Below, in pieces: positions 9,471 through 17,396 of a stretch of 26,849 nt of DNA. The stretch spans positions 107,901 to 134,749 of the forward strand of contig MU631586.1 of the NCBI GenBank assembly GCA_026770615.1, written 5' to 3'. The notes beneath the pieces were generated by a model, which did no database searches, was not told the DNA's origin, and was given only the letters and a program-made list of their open reading frames with translations. Positions within the stretch are counted from its first letter, which is position 1, and each line of letters starts with the position of its first letter. Origin of the DNA: Pavlovales sp. CCMP2436 (Eukaryota; Haptophyta; Pavlovophyceae; Pavlovales). The position numbers and the translations under genes are program-made.

Positions 9471-10055
9471 AAGCGGCCTGATGGACAGGCCGCCGTTGGT
9501 CACATCGTCGAGATGAAGACAGTCCACTACGGCCTGACGCACTACAACGCGGTCACGCCGACGCGCCGCCACGCGGTAGAGAACCGCTCTGGCAAGCTCG
9601 ACGCTGAGCGCAGGAGGCAGCTCCAGCAGACCGACCGCGAGCTTTTCCGCACGCGAGAGGGCCAGGTGGGACCGATGGAGCAGCGCCTCAACGGCTTCCC
9701 CCCCGTCATCGGCATAGCGACCGGCGGCTTCGGGGAGCAGTCAAAGAGCCTCGACAACCTGCTCAAGACCTTCGCTGGCATGGGTGCGGAGACGTGGATG
9801 GGCAAGCTCAGCGCGCCGACGACGATGCAGGCGCGCAACACGCTTCTCGGGCTCATGCGCAAGGAGCTCGGAGTGATCGTGGCGCGCGGCCACGCCAGGC
9901 TCATCCTTGCCCGCGCGCGCTCGCTGCACACGCAGACTGCGCGCGCGGCCGCTGGTGCCCGGGGTGCACCTTGGTTCCAGCGCACCGGCCGCTCGGGAAA
10001 CGGGCCCGAAGACGCCCCTGCGCACGCGGATGGCGCGTACCGTGACGACAACTGA
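9471..10055 (+). CDS. C-terminal part of an unrecognised retroelement protein with a PD-(D/E)xK-like motif
   Basis: The frame is open from the insertion boundary to TGA at 10053-10055; the first Met is at 9513, but the frame extends at least 14 codons upstream. RPDG, nine residues, then EMK (9477-9518) fits the PD-(D/E)xK nuclease signature. Downstream come TVHYGLTHY, a basic helix, EGQVGPMEQRL, VIGIATGGFGEQSKSLDNLL and a helical segment ending GVIVARGHARLILARAR, then a low-complexity tail. The right edge of the window encodes a relative on the other strand (GAFGEWSDDLESFVGD ... RGHAEVIIARAR), so this is a repeated family. I recall similar strings in protist retroelement proteins but cannot verify. 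The nuclease role is inference. Confidence 0.55.
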   Translation, partial: KRPDGQAAVGHIVEMKTVHYGLTHYNAVTPTRRHAVENRSGKLDAERRRQLQQTDRELFRTREGQVGPMEQRLNGFPPVIGIATGGFGEQSKSLDNLLKTFAGMGAETWMGKLSAPTTMQARNTLLGLMRKELGVIVARGHARLILARARSLHTQTARAAAGARGAPWFQRTGRSGNGPEDAPAHADGAYRDDN

Positions 10056-10164
10056 CGCAGCCACATTGCCGACCGGGGCGCACGCCTCGGCCGCGGTGGC
10101 CGCGGCGGCTGCGGCGGACAGGGCACACGCACCTAAATGGACGTGAGCGTTGTGTGTGGGGGGG

Positions 10165-10484
10165 GGAGGGGGGGGGACCTGTGTCAATTGCTACGAGTTT
10201 ACCACCAACCTCACCTCTACCACCACCCTCCCTGCTGCCAGGACTAACGTCTGACGTCAACCAAGTCAGTGAGTGAACAACACCTGTTGAACCATGCTGA
10301 GCCGCTATATATATATACATATATAGCGGCTCAGCAATATATAGCGGCTCAACATGGTTCAACAGGTGTTGTTCACTCACTGACTTGGTTGACGTCAGAC
10401 GTTAGTCCTGGCAGCAGGGATGGTGGTGGTAGAGGTGAGGTTGGTGGTGAACTCGTAGCAATTGCCTCAGGTCCCCCCCCCTCC
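10165..10484. repeat. 320-bp near-perfect palindrome (fold-back element)
   Basis: The left half from GGAGGGGGGGGGACCTG is mirrored by the right half ending CAGGTCCCCCCCCCTCC. The arms are about 140-145 bases with only about four mismatches, around a centre of TATATATATACATATATA plus a repeated AGCGGCTCAGC/AGCGGCTCAAC. A single copy of the right arm, in the same orientation, exists at 20774-20818 continuing at 23412-23516. It codes for nothing I recognise. It could extrude as a long hairpin. It is either a fold-back transposon or two inverted copies of one 3'-terminal repeat. Confidence 0.9.
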
Positions 10485-10489
10485 ACAAG

Positions 10490-10967
10490 TCTACGATGAA
10501 GCAGCAACCCGCACTCCGTATGGCCATTCACACCGCATATGCCCAATAACGATGGGATGCAAGCAGGGGTGCCCCATGAGCCCGATCAGATTCTGTCTTT
10601 TCATCGACATGTTCTACCGCTGGCTCGCCATCACACACCCTGAAACCGCATATAAGTCCGATCCCGACAGCGACCACCGCCTTTTCGCCCAAGCCTGGAT
10701 GGACGATACAGCACTCGTCGCCGACACCACAAAGGGAAGCACCCAACAAATTGCACTCCTACACGAATTTCTCACCGCTCACAACATGACGCTCAACATC
10801 TCGAAATGCAGCCACCTCACATGGCTACCCACAGGGCCCCACAAAAGAGCCCGAACGGACGAAGGATCGGAAGATACAAGTACACCGGAAAATTTAGTCA
10901 TCTCAGCAACTGACCACCGCCCACACCTCGAAGTAACAACACTCAACAACGGGGACCAAGTGACCTA
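10490..10967 (+). pseudogene. LINE copy 1: RT catalytic YxDD segment
   Basis: Reads VYDEAATRTPYGHSHRICP, then MGCKQGCPMSP, the classical RT block 4 (G-x-x-Q-G-x-x-x-S-P), then FCLFIDMFYRWL and AWMDDTALVADT. WMDD at 10696-10707 is the catalytic YxDD motif with Trp in place of the aromatic Tyr or Phe and Met at x. LNISKCSHLTWL fits the following L-N-x-x-K-(S/T/C) block that contacts template. The frame is open for 478 bases without a stop, making this the best preserved LINE RT piece. It ends in DQVTY where the second copia inserted. Confidence 0.88.
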
Positions 10968-11266
10968 TATGAGGAGCCCAAGTGTCCTCTCACTTGGGCT
11001 CTGTCTGACATCCTGATTTTGTACACCCGGGATTTAAATATCCCGGAGCTCAGCTGCTTACTCGAGGCTAATGCGCTTGCTCTTCGTGCCTCTTCAGTTC
11101 TGTTCTCAGAGTCTCTACTTACAGAGAGATCTTGTGACACTTTCTTTGCATCTTGACTCGTCGTAGCTCTCTCTCTCTCTCTCTAGCTGCCTTCGACGCT
11201 CACGCGTCTCGGACTCTAATCCTCTCTTAGCTCGTGCTTGCTTTCAACACCGCTCGCCTCTCGATA
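10968..11266 (+). repeat. Copia-2 5' LTR
   Basis: 299 bp, starting TATGAGGAGCCCAAGTG and ending CGCCTCTCGATA. Contains GTCCTCTCACTTGGGCTC, a CCCGGGATTTAAATATCCCGG palindromic stretch and a (CT)n run near 11167-11185. The outer ends are TATG...GATA here and TATC...GATA in the partner, not the usual TG...CA. The flanking ACCTA fixes these boundaries. Confidence 0.92.
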
Positions 11267-11284
11267 TGGTGTGGACCTCCAGGC
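11267..11284 (+). promoter_or_regulatory. Copia-2 primer-binding site (probable)
   Basis: TGGTGTGGACCTCCAGG begins directly after the LTR; TGG complements the CCA end of a tRNA, as expected for the minus-strand primer. It differs from the common initiator-Met site after the first four bases, so the tRNA is not identified. GGACCTCC here can also pair with GGAGTCC just downstream, forming a small hairpin. Confidence 0.55.
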
Positions 11285-11342
11285 TTAGGAGTCCAGCGGC
11301 ACTTCCCGCCGCATGCAGCACTGCACCCTCAAGGATGCGTAG

Positions 11343-12224
11343 ATGTTTCCAATTTGGCTCACGATGCTCATCATGATCCTGCAGTCGGACGACAAGATCG
11401 ACCTGAGCTTCGTCTTCACTGTGCCCCCGCCTGGGGAGATCTTGGAGGGCAATCCCGTCGTCGACCCGCTAGAGTACCCCGAGCCCGACGATGTCGACGA
11501 CGCTGACAAGCCGCTCTATCCTAAGGGCGAGCTCGACCCGCTGTTCCTGAAGGCGCTCAAGAACTACCAGAAGCGCTTGCTGTCCCAGGCCATGACGATG
11601 GACTACTTCACGCAGGCTATCAACCCGACAATCCTCAGCGCGGTGATGCACAAGGCCTACGCGACCAAAGTGGGCGGCGTCATCAGCTTCTCTGGGTTCT
11701 TCAGCTGCCTGCAGTCGCACTGCCTCGGCATGTCTGGCATGTCTCGCGCGGCGTGCATGCTGAACTTCATCTCGCTCGCGCGCCAGGCGCGCGAAACACC
11801 GCTACAGTGGCTCGACCGCGTGCAGTATTCCTTCAACTCCATCGCCCACCTTAAGCTCAAACCAGAGGACATCTTCCTGCTCATCTCGCTCAAGGGACTC
11901 GGCCAGGAATTCGCTGCGCTTGTTCAGTCAACTATCAACGACCCCAACAATACGTCGAAGCCGGCCATCAACGTGCTGCTCGCCCTCCGCGAGAGCCTCA
12001 AATCGATCGCTCTCGTCAACGGCCCCGGCATCTCCGACACGCGCCTCAACCAGCGCGTGAACTACATCGGCGCCGCCGGCACCGACGCGCGCAGCTCCAG
12101 CCAGGACACGCGCAGCTCGCGGCGGCGCGCGCAGCAGTACTGGAAGCTCGCGCGGCCGCGACGGGGGCGAGAACACGCTCACCGCTTCCCGCAAGCCGAG
12201 CTGCTTCCAGTGCCGCGTGCGTGA
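11343..12224 (+). CDS. Copia-2 gag
   Basis: This should be the capsid protein of the element. The 293-codon frame starts MFPIWLTMLIM; an earlier ATG at 11312 leads to a stop within ten codons. An acidic proline-rich N-terminus (PVVDPLEYPEPDDVDDAD) precedes a helical core: ELDPLFLKALKNYQKRLLS, HKAYATKVGG, TPLQWLDRVQYSFNSIA and LKPEDIFLLISLKGLGQEF. That pattern matches copia-type Gag proteins. The end (DARSSSQDTRSSRRRAQQ) becomes basic, and the last 25 or so codons appear to be out of frame, because the zinc-knuckle remnant lies in the next frame. Role by position and helix pattern; no catalytic motif exists to test. Confidence 0.8.
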   Translation: MFPIWLTMLIMILQSDDKIDLSFVFTVPPPGEILEGNPVVDPLEYPEPDDVDDADKPLYPKGELDPLFLKALKNYQKRLLSQAMTMDYFTQAINPTILSAVMHKAYATKVGGVISFSGFFSCLQSHCLGMSGMSRAACMLNFISLARQARETPLQWLDRVQYSFNSIAHLKLKPEDIFLLISLKGLGQEFAALVQSTINDPNNTSKPAINVLLALRESLKSIALVNGPGISDTRLNQRVNYIGAAGTDARSSSQDTRSSRRRAQQYWKLARPRRGREHAHRFPQAELLPVPRA

Positions 12225-12492
12225 CCTCCCTTCCGAACGCGACCCACGCGAATGCCCCAACTTTGTCATGCCACGCTCGCAGTCGACTTACAACGGCTCC
12301 AACGTCACGCAGCCCGCGCACAAGAAGTTGGTCAACATCGTGCAGGTCGCGCGCGACCCCTACTCTGCTCCCTTCAAGAACGCCTTCGCGATCAACACGG
12401 GCCCGTCCATCTACAACGCACGCGTGGTGACCATCATCGCGGCGGACTCCTACGCTCTCAGCGACTCGGCCAAGCCCGAGCCGCAGCTCTAG
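12130..12492 (+). pseudogene. Copia-2 zinc-knuckle remnant and gag-protease linker
   Basis: In the pol frame, overlapping the end of gag, the sequence reads SRKPSCFQCRVRDLP...RECPNF. This keeps C-x2-C and a later Cys of the nucleocapsid CCHC knuckle but has lost the His and the spacing. It continues through AHKKLVNIVQVARDPYSAPF to TAG at 12490-12492. After the TAG the same frame continues into pol, so the stop is likely one mutation in a once continuous gag-pol frame. The gag-to-pol frame change near 12130 could be mutational or programmed; nothing here decides. Confidence 0.65.
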
Positions 12493-15291
12493 CCGCTCCA
12501 ACTCTCGGCGGCGGCCAAGCTCTACAAGCTCAAGTTCGATTCGTACTACTACGACCGCGAGCGCGAGCGCTGGAAGGAGTTTCCTGTCGAGCCCGTGCCT
12601 TCGTTCTACGCCGACGCCAACCCGTTCGTGTCCATCGCCGACGCCAACCCGTTCGTGTCCATCGCCGACGCCAACCCGTTCGTGTTCCTTGCCGACGCCA
12701 AGCAAATCTCGAAGACCATCAAGTTTTTCAGCCTGGCCAAGCCCTCGCTGATCGTTGCGCTGCTCGTCGCGATCTACTTGCTCGCCTCGACTTACCTGCT
12801 CTCTGCTAAGCCGCATAAGGTTGTCGCCAACGTCTTCTCTATCGACGCGTCAGCCGCCAAGTTTGGCTTGGCGACAATCACCATCCCGGCCGAGATCTCC
12901 AAGGTAAAGAGCATGTTCGACAAGGGCTACAGCAGCCCCATCGCACAGATGGGCGACAACGGCTTGTGCGACTCTGGGTCCTTGCTTCACCTCGGCCCGA
13001 TGGACTTCCTTCCATTCCTGACTGAGGTCGTCGCCACGACCACGCAGGCATCAGCTGCCAACGCTGGGATCATCAAGTGCAAGTACGTCGGAACACTGCA
13101 CCTCGCCTACCGCACGGTTGACAACACGCTGGCGATCGCGACGCTCAAGGACTTCCACGTCACTGACGACATCAAGGTCATGATCTTCAATGAGTCTGAC
13201 TTGCTCTCGCAATGGAACGCCGACCTCATCAACCTGTCTCGACCGTCCAAGATCAACATCAACGGCCTCTCACTCGACCTCCAGCAGGGCCGCTACTTGA
13301 TCACAGCGCAGGGCATCATCAAACTGAAGAACATGTGCATCGCGCTCTCCGTCTTCAAGGCGATGCCAGACGTCCTCGTCGCTCCCATCGCCATCGGATC
13401 AGACCCGCCGATGGCAGCCGTGCAGATGGGCCACGCAGACTCAGAGACTTGCTCCGAGTGCTCGGCAAGCGCAGCCGCCTGCCTACTACCTCTCGACGAT
13501 GGCCCCACCGCTATGACGACGGACAAGCGCATTCTACACGCTCGCCTAGGACATGCTTCGGCGCACACGATCAACTCGACGATCAAGGCCACGGACGGTC
13601 TCCTGACGACGCGTCGCCTCAAGCAGATCTGCCCGGCCTGCGTTGAGGGCAAGGCGACCAAGCTCCCCTTCGGCGACGCTCGGCACCAACCAGGTCAAGT
13701 CTTCGACACCGTCTCCGTTGACATCATCAGCCCCATCAACTCTCTGGAGTTCTTCCGTGCGGACGACTCCGAAAAGGGCTTTTACTTCATCCTCTTTCTC
13801 GAGCAGAAGTCCAGCTACGGCTGGATCTACCGCCTCGAGAACCGCTCGCAGGCGCCCGACTCCCTATTCAAGTTCCTCGAGGACATCCAGCACTACACGT
13901 TCTCCTTCGGCTGCCTCATCCGGCAGTTTCGACTCGACGGCGCCAAAGAATTCGACAGCTCGCGCTGGAACAACATCCTGCGCGACAACGGTATCGGCGG
14001 CTCCGAGATCACGCCTGCCCGCACGCCTGAGCTCAACGCGCACGCTGAGCGCTACTTTGGTACGATCACGCGCGACGCTCGCGCTCTACTCGCTCAAGCC
14101 GGGCTTCCAGACAGCTATGCCGAGCACGCCTTCAACTACGCCGTTTACATTCGCAACCGGCTTGTCTCACTCTCGTCGCACGGCATCACGCCCTACCAGC
14201 ACATCCTCTGCCGCCGGCCCGACCTCTCGCACCTCCGCGCCTTCGGCTCCGACGCATGGGCCGTCGACACGCACGACCACAAGTTCAAGCTCGACCCACG
14301 CTCCGCCTACGGCGTCCTCGTCGGCTACGGAGATGGCGGCCACATGATCAATGCTCCCTTGGATTCACTCACCCGCTACACCAAGGCCGCAATCATCCGC
14401 CTCTACCCCTCCGGCAAACTCGTGGTCAGCCGCCATGTTCACGTCGACGAGAACTCCGTTATCAACCGCATCGGTACGCGCACTCGCACTCCGCTCGTCA
14501 ACGTGGCAACGCCGACTGGCGATTGGCTGTCAGATGGACCTGCTCTCGAGTCCATCTCGCTCGACGATCTCGACACGATCTCGGCTGAGGGGGGGGACGA
14601 CGACGAGCAGTCGCCGACTTCAGCTCTCGCTCCAACATCTCGCTCATTGACGCGCATCCTCCGCTCGGCCACGACGACGCTGCCCAAGAAGGACCCAAAC
14701 CAGCACGTGTTCTCTCTTCTCGCTCTGATCGCCGAGTTGGACCAGCCGACGCTCAAGCAAGCAATGGCTGGCGACAACTCCGCCAACTGGCACGCCGCCA
14801 TCCAGTCCGAGTACACTTCCATCGAATCGACCGGCACCTGGGTGGAGACCTCTCGGCGCCCCGGCGTGCGCGTGCTCAAAACCGGCCTCGTTCTCAGTGT
14901 CAAACGCGAATCCGACGGGTCGATCGACAAGTACAAGGCGCGCTGCATCGCCAAGGGCTACCAGCAGCGCTGGGGAGTCGACTACGACGAGACCTTCAGC
15001 TCGGTCCTCCGCTACGACTCGGCCAAGCTCATCATCTTGCTCGCAGCAGCTCGCGACGCTCGCCTCTACCACCTCGACTTCAAGACGGCCTACCTTAACG
15101 CACCGCTCGAGGAAGCCATCTACATTGACGTGCCCTTCGCCTACAAGGTCAAGACCAAGGGCGACATTGTCCTCAAGCTGCACAAGTCCCTCTACGGCCT
15201 CAAGCAGTCGGGACGCAACTGGCGCGAGCTCATCCACAACTGGCTGACGGAATACGGCTTCACTCAGTCCCGGCAGGACCCGTGCGTCTAA
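12493..15291 (+). pseudogene. Copia-2 pol: protease, integrase and most of RT
   Basis: The frame is continuous from 12493 to a TAA at 15289; the first Met is at 12595. In order: a threefold ADANPFVSI repeat (12607-12687), a hydrophobic stretch (SLIVALLVAIYLLASTYLL, about 12748-12804), the aspartic protease site LCDSGSLLHL (about 12964), GAG-pre-integrase HARLGHASAHT with CPACVEGKATKLPF (HHCC zinc site intact, 13536-13672), and integrase with all three acids (SVDII, RLDGAKEF, NAHAERYFG; 13714-14060). RT begins at NWHAAIQSEY (about 14785), includes LDFKTAYLNA with the first catalytic Asp, and SLYGLKQSGR. The frame ends prematurely at QDPCV-stop, just before YVDD. Confidence 0.92.
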
Positions 15292-16284
15292 TCCATGCAC
15301 CACGACGACGGCCATCTGTCTCTCGGCATCTACGTTGACGACTTGCTCATCGCCGATTTCTCCGGCAATCCCAAGATCTGCGACGCGTTCCTCTTGGCCA
15401 TCACCTCCGCGTAAGACGACCCTCTCCGACGACATTGACTCATTCCTCTCGATGAAGCTAACTCGCTCTGCCGCCGGCATCAAGGTCACCATCTCTCGCG
15501 CCATCCTCGAGCTGCTCGAGCGCACAGGCTTACTCAACGCGAGGCCCGTCAACACTCCGATGGCCGAGAACCTTCACCTCGTTGCCTCCGCCTCCGCCGA
15601 GCTCCTCGACGCCGACGACGCGGCGGAGTACCGCTCGATCGTAGGCGCACTCATCCACATCTCGCACTTCCGCCCCGACATCATGTTTGCGATGGGCACC
15701 CTCACGCACTTCATGAGCCGCCCCGGCGAGCCGCACCTCGGCGCGGCTAAGCGTGTTCTGCGCTACCTGGCCGGCACGATTGAACTCGGGCTTATGTTCA
15801 AGGCCAACGTCGACCTCGACTTCACTGCTTTCGTCGACTCGAATTACGCCAACTGCACCGACACGCGCAAGTCTATCTCCGGCTTCGTCACGCAGGTCGG
15901 GGACAGCACCGTTTCTGCGCGGCGCGAGAAGCAGAGCGTCGTCACGCTCAGCTCGACCGAGGCCGAGTACGTCGCTGTCACCTCTGTCGCCGAGGAGGTC
16001 ATCGCGCTCCGCCAACTGCTTGCTGACATCAACTTCCCGCAGTCCTCGGCCACGCCTGTCGGCGAAGTCAATGTGTCCTGCATCGCGCTCTCCAGGAACG
16101 ACATCGTGCACCGCCGCACCAAACATGTCGACATCAAATTCCACTGGATTCGCAACCTGGTCAAGGACGGCGTCTTCAAGCTCTTCTTTGTCCCAGGCCT
16201 CGACAATGTCGCCGACATATCATGACCAAGCCCCTCGGCAAGACGCTCTTCATCCGCCACTGCTACACGCTCCTCGGCATGTAA
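15292..16284 (+). pseudogene. Copia-2 RT YVDD segment and RNase H
   Basis: Past the TAA the same frame gives LGIYVDDLLIADFSGNP (YVDD at 15331-15342) up to TAA at 15412. A one-base shift then moves coding to the frame with KTTLSDDIDSFLSM, NTPMAENLHL and EYRSIVGALIHISHF. RNase H shows Asp in FVDSNYA and Glu in STEAEY. The third acid is gone: where relatives have E-D-N, this reads GEVNVSC, Val encoded by GTC at 16067-16069. Near 16217 an extra AT shifts the frame, giving an early stop at 16225. The original end, MTKPLGKTLFIRHCY, lies in the next frame with TAA at 16282-16284. Confidence 0.92.
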
Positions 16285-16410
16285 GCGACCAAGTCGGTTT
16301 CCTCAACGAGGTTTTCACCGACTAGCTCTCCCCCTCGGCGTACACTAGGCGAGGGTTTATCAACCTACTCAAGTTGTACTCGATCCTACAACCTGAACGT
16401 GGTCCCGTCC

Positions 16411-16424
16411 AGATTGGGCGAGGG
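16411..16424 (+). promoter_or_regulatory. Copia-2 polypurine tract (probable)
   Basis: AGATTGGGCGAGGG lies directly against the 3' LTR, the position where the RNase H-resistant primer for plus-strand synthesis sits. It is interrupted by TT and C, so it is a weak example. The call rests mainly on position. The 126 bases between the pol end and here hold no ORF. Confidence 0.5.
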
Positions 16425-16721
16425 TATCGGGAGCCCAAGTGTCTTCTCACTTTGATTCTGTCTAACATCCTGATTTTGTACGCCCGGGATTTAAATATCC
16501 CGGAGCTCAGCTGCTTACTCGAGGCTTCTGCGCTTGCTCTTCGTGCCTCCTCAGTTCTGTTCTCAGGGTCTCTACTTACAGAGAGATCTTGTGACAGTTT
16601 TTCTGCATCTTGACTCTTCGTAGCTCTATCTCTCTCTCTAGCTGCCTTCGACGCGCACGCGTCTCGGACTCTAATCCTCTCTTAGCTCGTGCTTGCGTTC
16701 AACACCGCTCGCCTCTCGATA
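16425..16721 (+). repeat. Copia-2 3' LTR
   Basis: 297 bp, TATCGGGAGCCCAAGTG...CGCCTCTCGATA. TATC and GATA form a perfect 4-bp terminal inverted repeat. It differs from the 5' LTR at roughly 20 positions by eye. The ACCTA target duplication follows directly. Confidence 0.93.
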
Positions 16722-16726
16722 ACCTA

Positions 16727-17142
16727 CCTAGGCATAAGCATGGGCCCGACCCTCAACTGGGACGTGACGTGGATCTACCTGCAAACCCGCCTAGGCGCCG
16801 CAGCATCCAGATGGAAAGCAGTAGCAGCGTCACCGGCGTGCCGCCTAGCTACAATGGCCATGTTCACAGCACATGATACATTAAGTCTCCTACCCTACCA
16901 CCTACAAGCAATTGGAACCACAGCAGCACAGCTAAACTCAGCGCGGAATACCCTGCTATCGCCCATAATACGCAGGGGCTTGCTCCCTGCACTTTTCACA
17001 CCAACAGCCATGCTCTGCGGCTCACTCAACTCCGGAGGAACGGGAATTGCAGACCCCTTCGCTCTCAACGCAGGGTACAAAGCCGCAGCCCTGCTCACCC
17101 TCCTTAATACAAGCTCTGCAGTGGGCATAGCATCACGCCAAC
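16727..17142 (+). pseudogene. LINE copy 1: RT thumb and connection
   Basis: Continues the RT without a stop: after TYLGISMGPTLNW come WIYLQTRLGAAASRWKAV, then a run of helices (SLLPYHLQAIGTTAAQLNSA, SPIIRRGLLPALFTP, GGTGIADPFALNAGYKAAAL). In LINE RTs the block LG..........W after YxDD is the thumb, followed by a helical region that normally includes conserved Arg/Trp and G-G-(L/I/T)-G-(L/I/V). GGTGIADP fits that last motif. The segment ends in GIASRQ at the first SINE-like insertion; its last nine bases (17134-17142) form the left target duplication. Confidence 0.8.
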
Positions 17143-17246
17143 TATATTTATGATAGGGATTCAAACTGGCGTCTAACTGTTTTGAATGTTGTGCTGGTCT
17201 GAGCGCTGCGTCGCCCATTGCCTGCTGCGTGCCTTAGTCGGCTGCG
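17143..17246 (-). mobile_element. SINE-like unit A, 104 bp, with 9-bp target duplication
   Basis: Reads on the - strand from CGCAGCCGACTAAGGC to an AT-rich tail (CTATCATAAATATA). It is flanked by CACGCCAAC on both sides (17134-17142 and 17247-17255), a clean 9-bp target duplication. It contains AGTTTGAATCC, which matches the Pol III B box consensus GGTTCGANTCC at 9 of 11 positions. Its 5' end is the same as in unit B, so both look full length. Short size, AT tail and target duplication suggest a SINE. Confidence 0.65.
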
Positions 17247-17255
17247 CACGCCAAC

Positions 17256-17290
17256 TATATTAATGTAGGGGGGTTCGGGCTGTCGGTAAC
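17256..17290 (-). repeat. 35-bp retroelement tail fragment between units A and B
   Basis: Read on the - strand it gives TACCGACAGCCCGAACCCC, then CCTACATTAATATA. The same string with three or four changes is at 20738-20772 on the + strand, inside insert 2. Both end in an AT-rich tail, so this is probably the extreme 3' end of the insert-2 element family, severely 5'-truncated. Confidence 0.55.
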
Positions 17291-17396
17291 TATATATTTA
17301 TGATAGGAATTCAAGCTGGCGTCTGACTGTTCTGAATGTTGTGCTGGTCTGAGCGCTGCGTCGCCCATTGCCTGCTGCGTGCCTTAGTCGGCTGCG
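17291..17396 (-). mobile_element. SINE-like unit B, about 106 bp
   Basis: Second copy of the same unit, same orientation as unit A and about 90% identical to it; it is closer to the copy at the window start. Same 5' start (CGCAGCCGACTAAGGC) and same AT-rich tail. I see no target duplication of its own: TAAC precedes it and CTGGCTTGGG follows. Confidence 0.65.

Larger units (their letters stand above)
9469..10489 (+). mobile_element. Insert 1: truncated retroelement end plus palindrome
   Basis: This segment separates VENLY (to 9468) from DEAATRTPYGHS (from about 10495) of the LINE RT. Its base composition is much more GC-rich than the LINE. It holds the 3' end of an ORF (9471-10055), a short GC-rich untranslated stretch (10056-10164) and a 320-bp palindrome. 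A target duplication is not clean: TATAC on the left and TCTAC on the right differ at one base. The ORF begins at the boundary without its own N-terminus, so I infer a 5'-truncated retrotransposition product. ORF and palindrome may be two separate events. Confidence 0.65.
10968..16721 (+). mobile_element. Copia-2: full-length Ty1/copia LTR retrotransposon, 5754 bp
   Basis: LTRs at 10968-11266 and 16425-16721 flank gag, protease, integrase, RT and RNase H on the + strand. ACCTA precedes (10963-10967) and follows (16722-16726) the element, a perfect 5-bp target duplication. Hand comparison of the LTRs gives about 93% identity. The coding region has only a handful of lesions: a gag/pol frame change near 12130-12220, TAG at 12490, TAA at 15289, a one-base shift near 15400 and a two-base insertion near 16217. 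It sits in the LINE RT. Codon use is very GC-rich compared with the A/C-rich LINE. Confidence 0.95.

Noticed and set aside
12130..12224. Programmed gag-pol frameshift in copia-2
   Set aside because: The frame does change here, but no clear slippery heptamer or pseudoknot can be seen, and the element carries other frame lesions, so mutation is enough to explain it.
14644..15555. 303-codon ORF on the - strand
   Set aside because: Antisense shadow of copia-2 pol; the + strand shows all integrase and RT motifs. The - strand ORF at 12046-12816 is rejected for the same reason.
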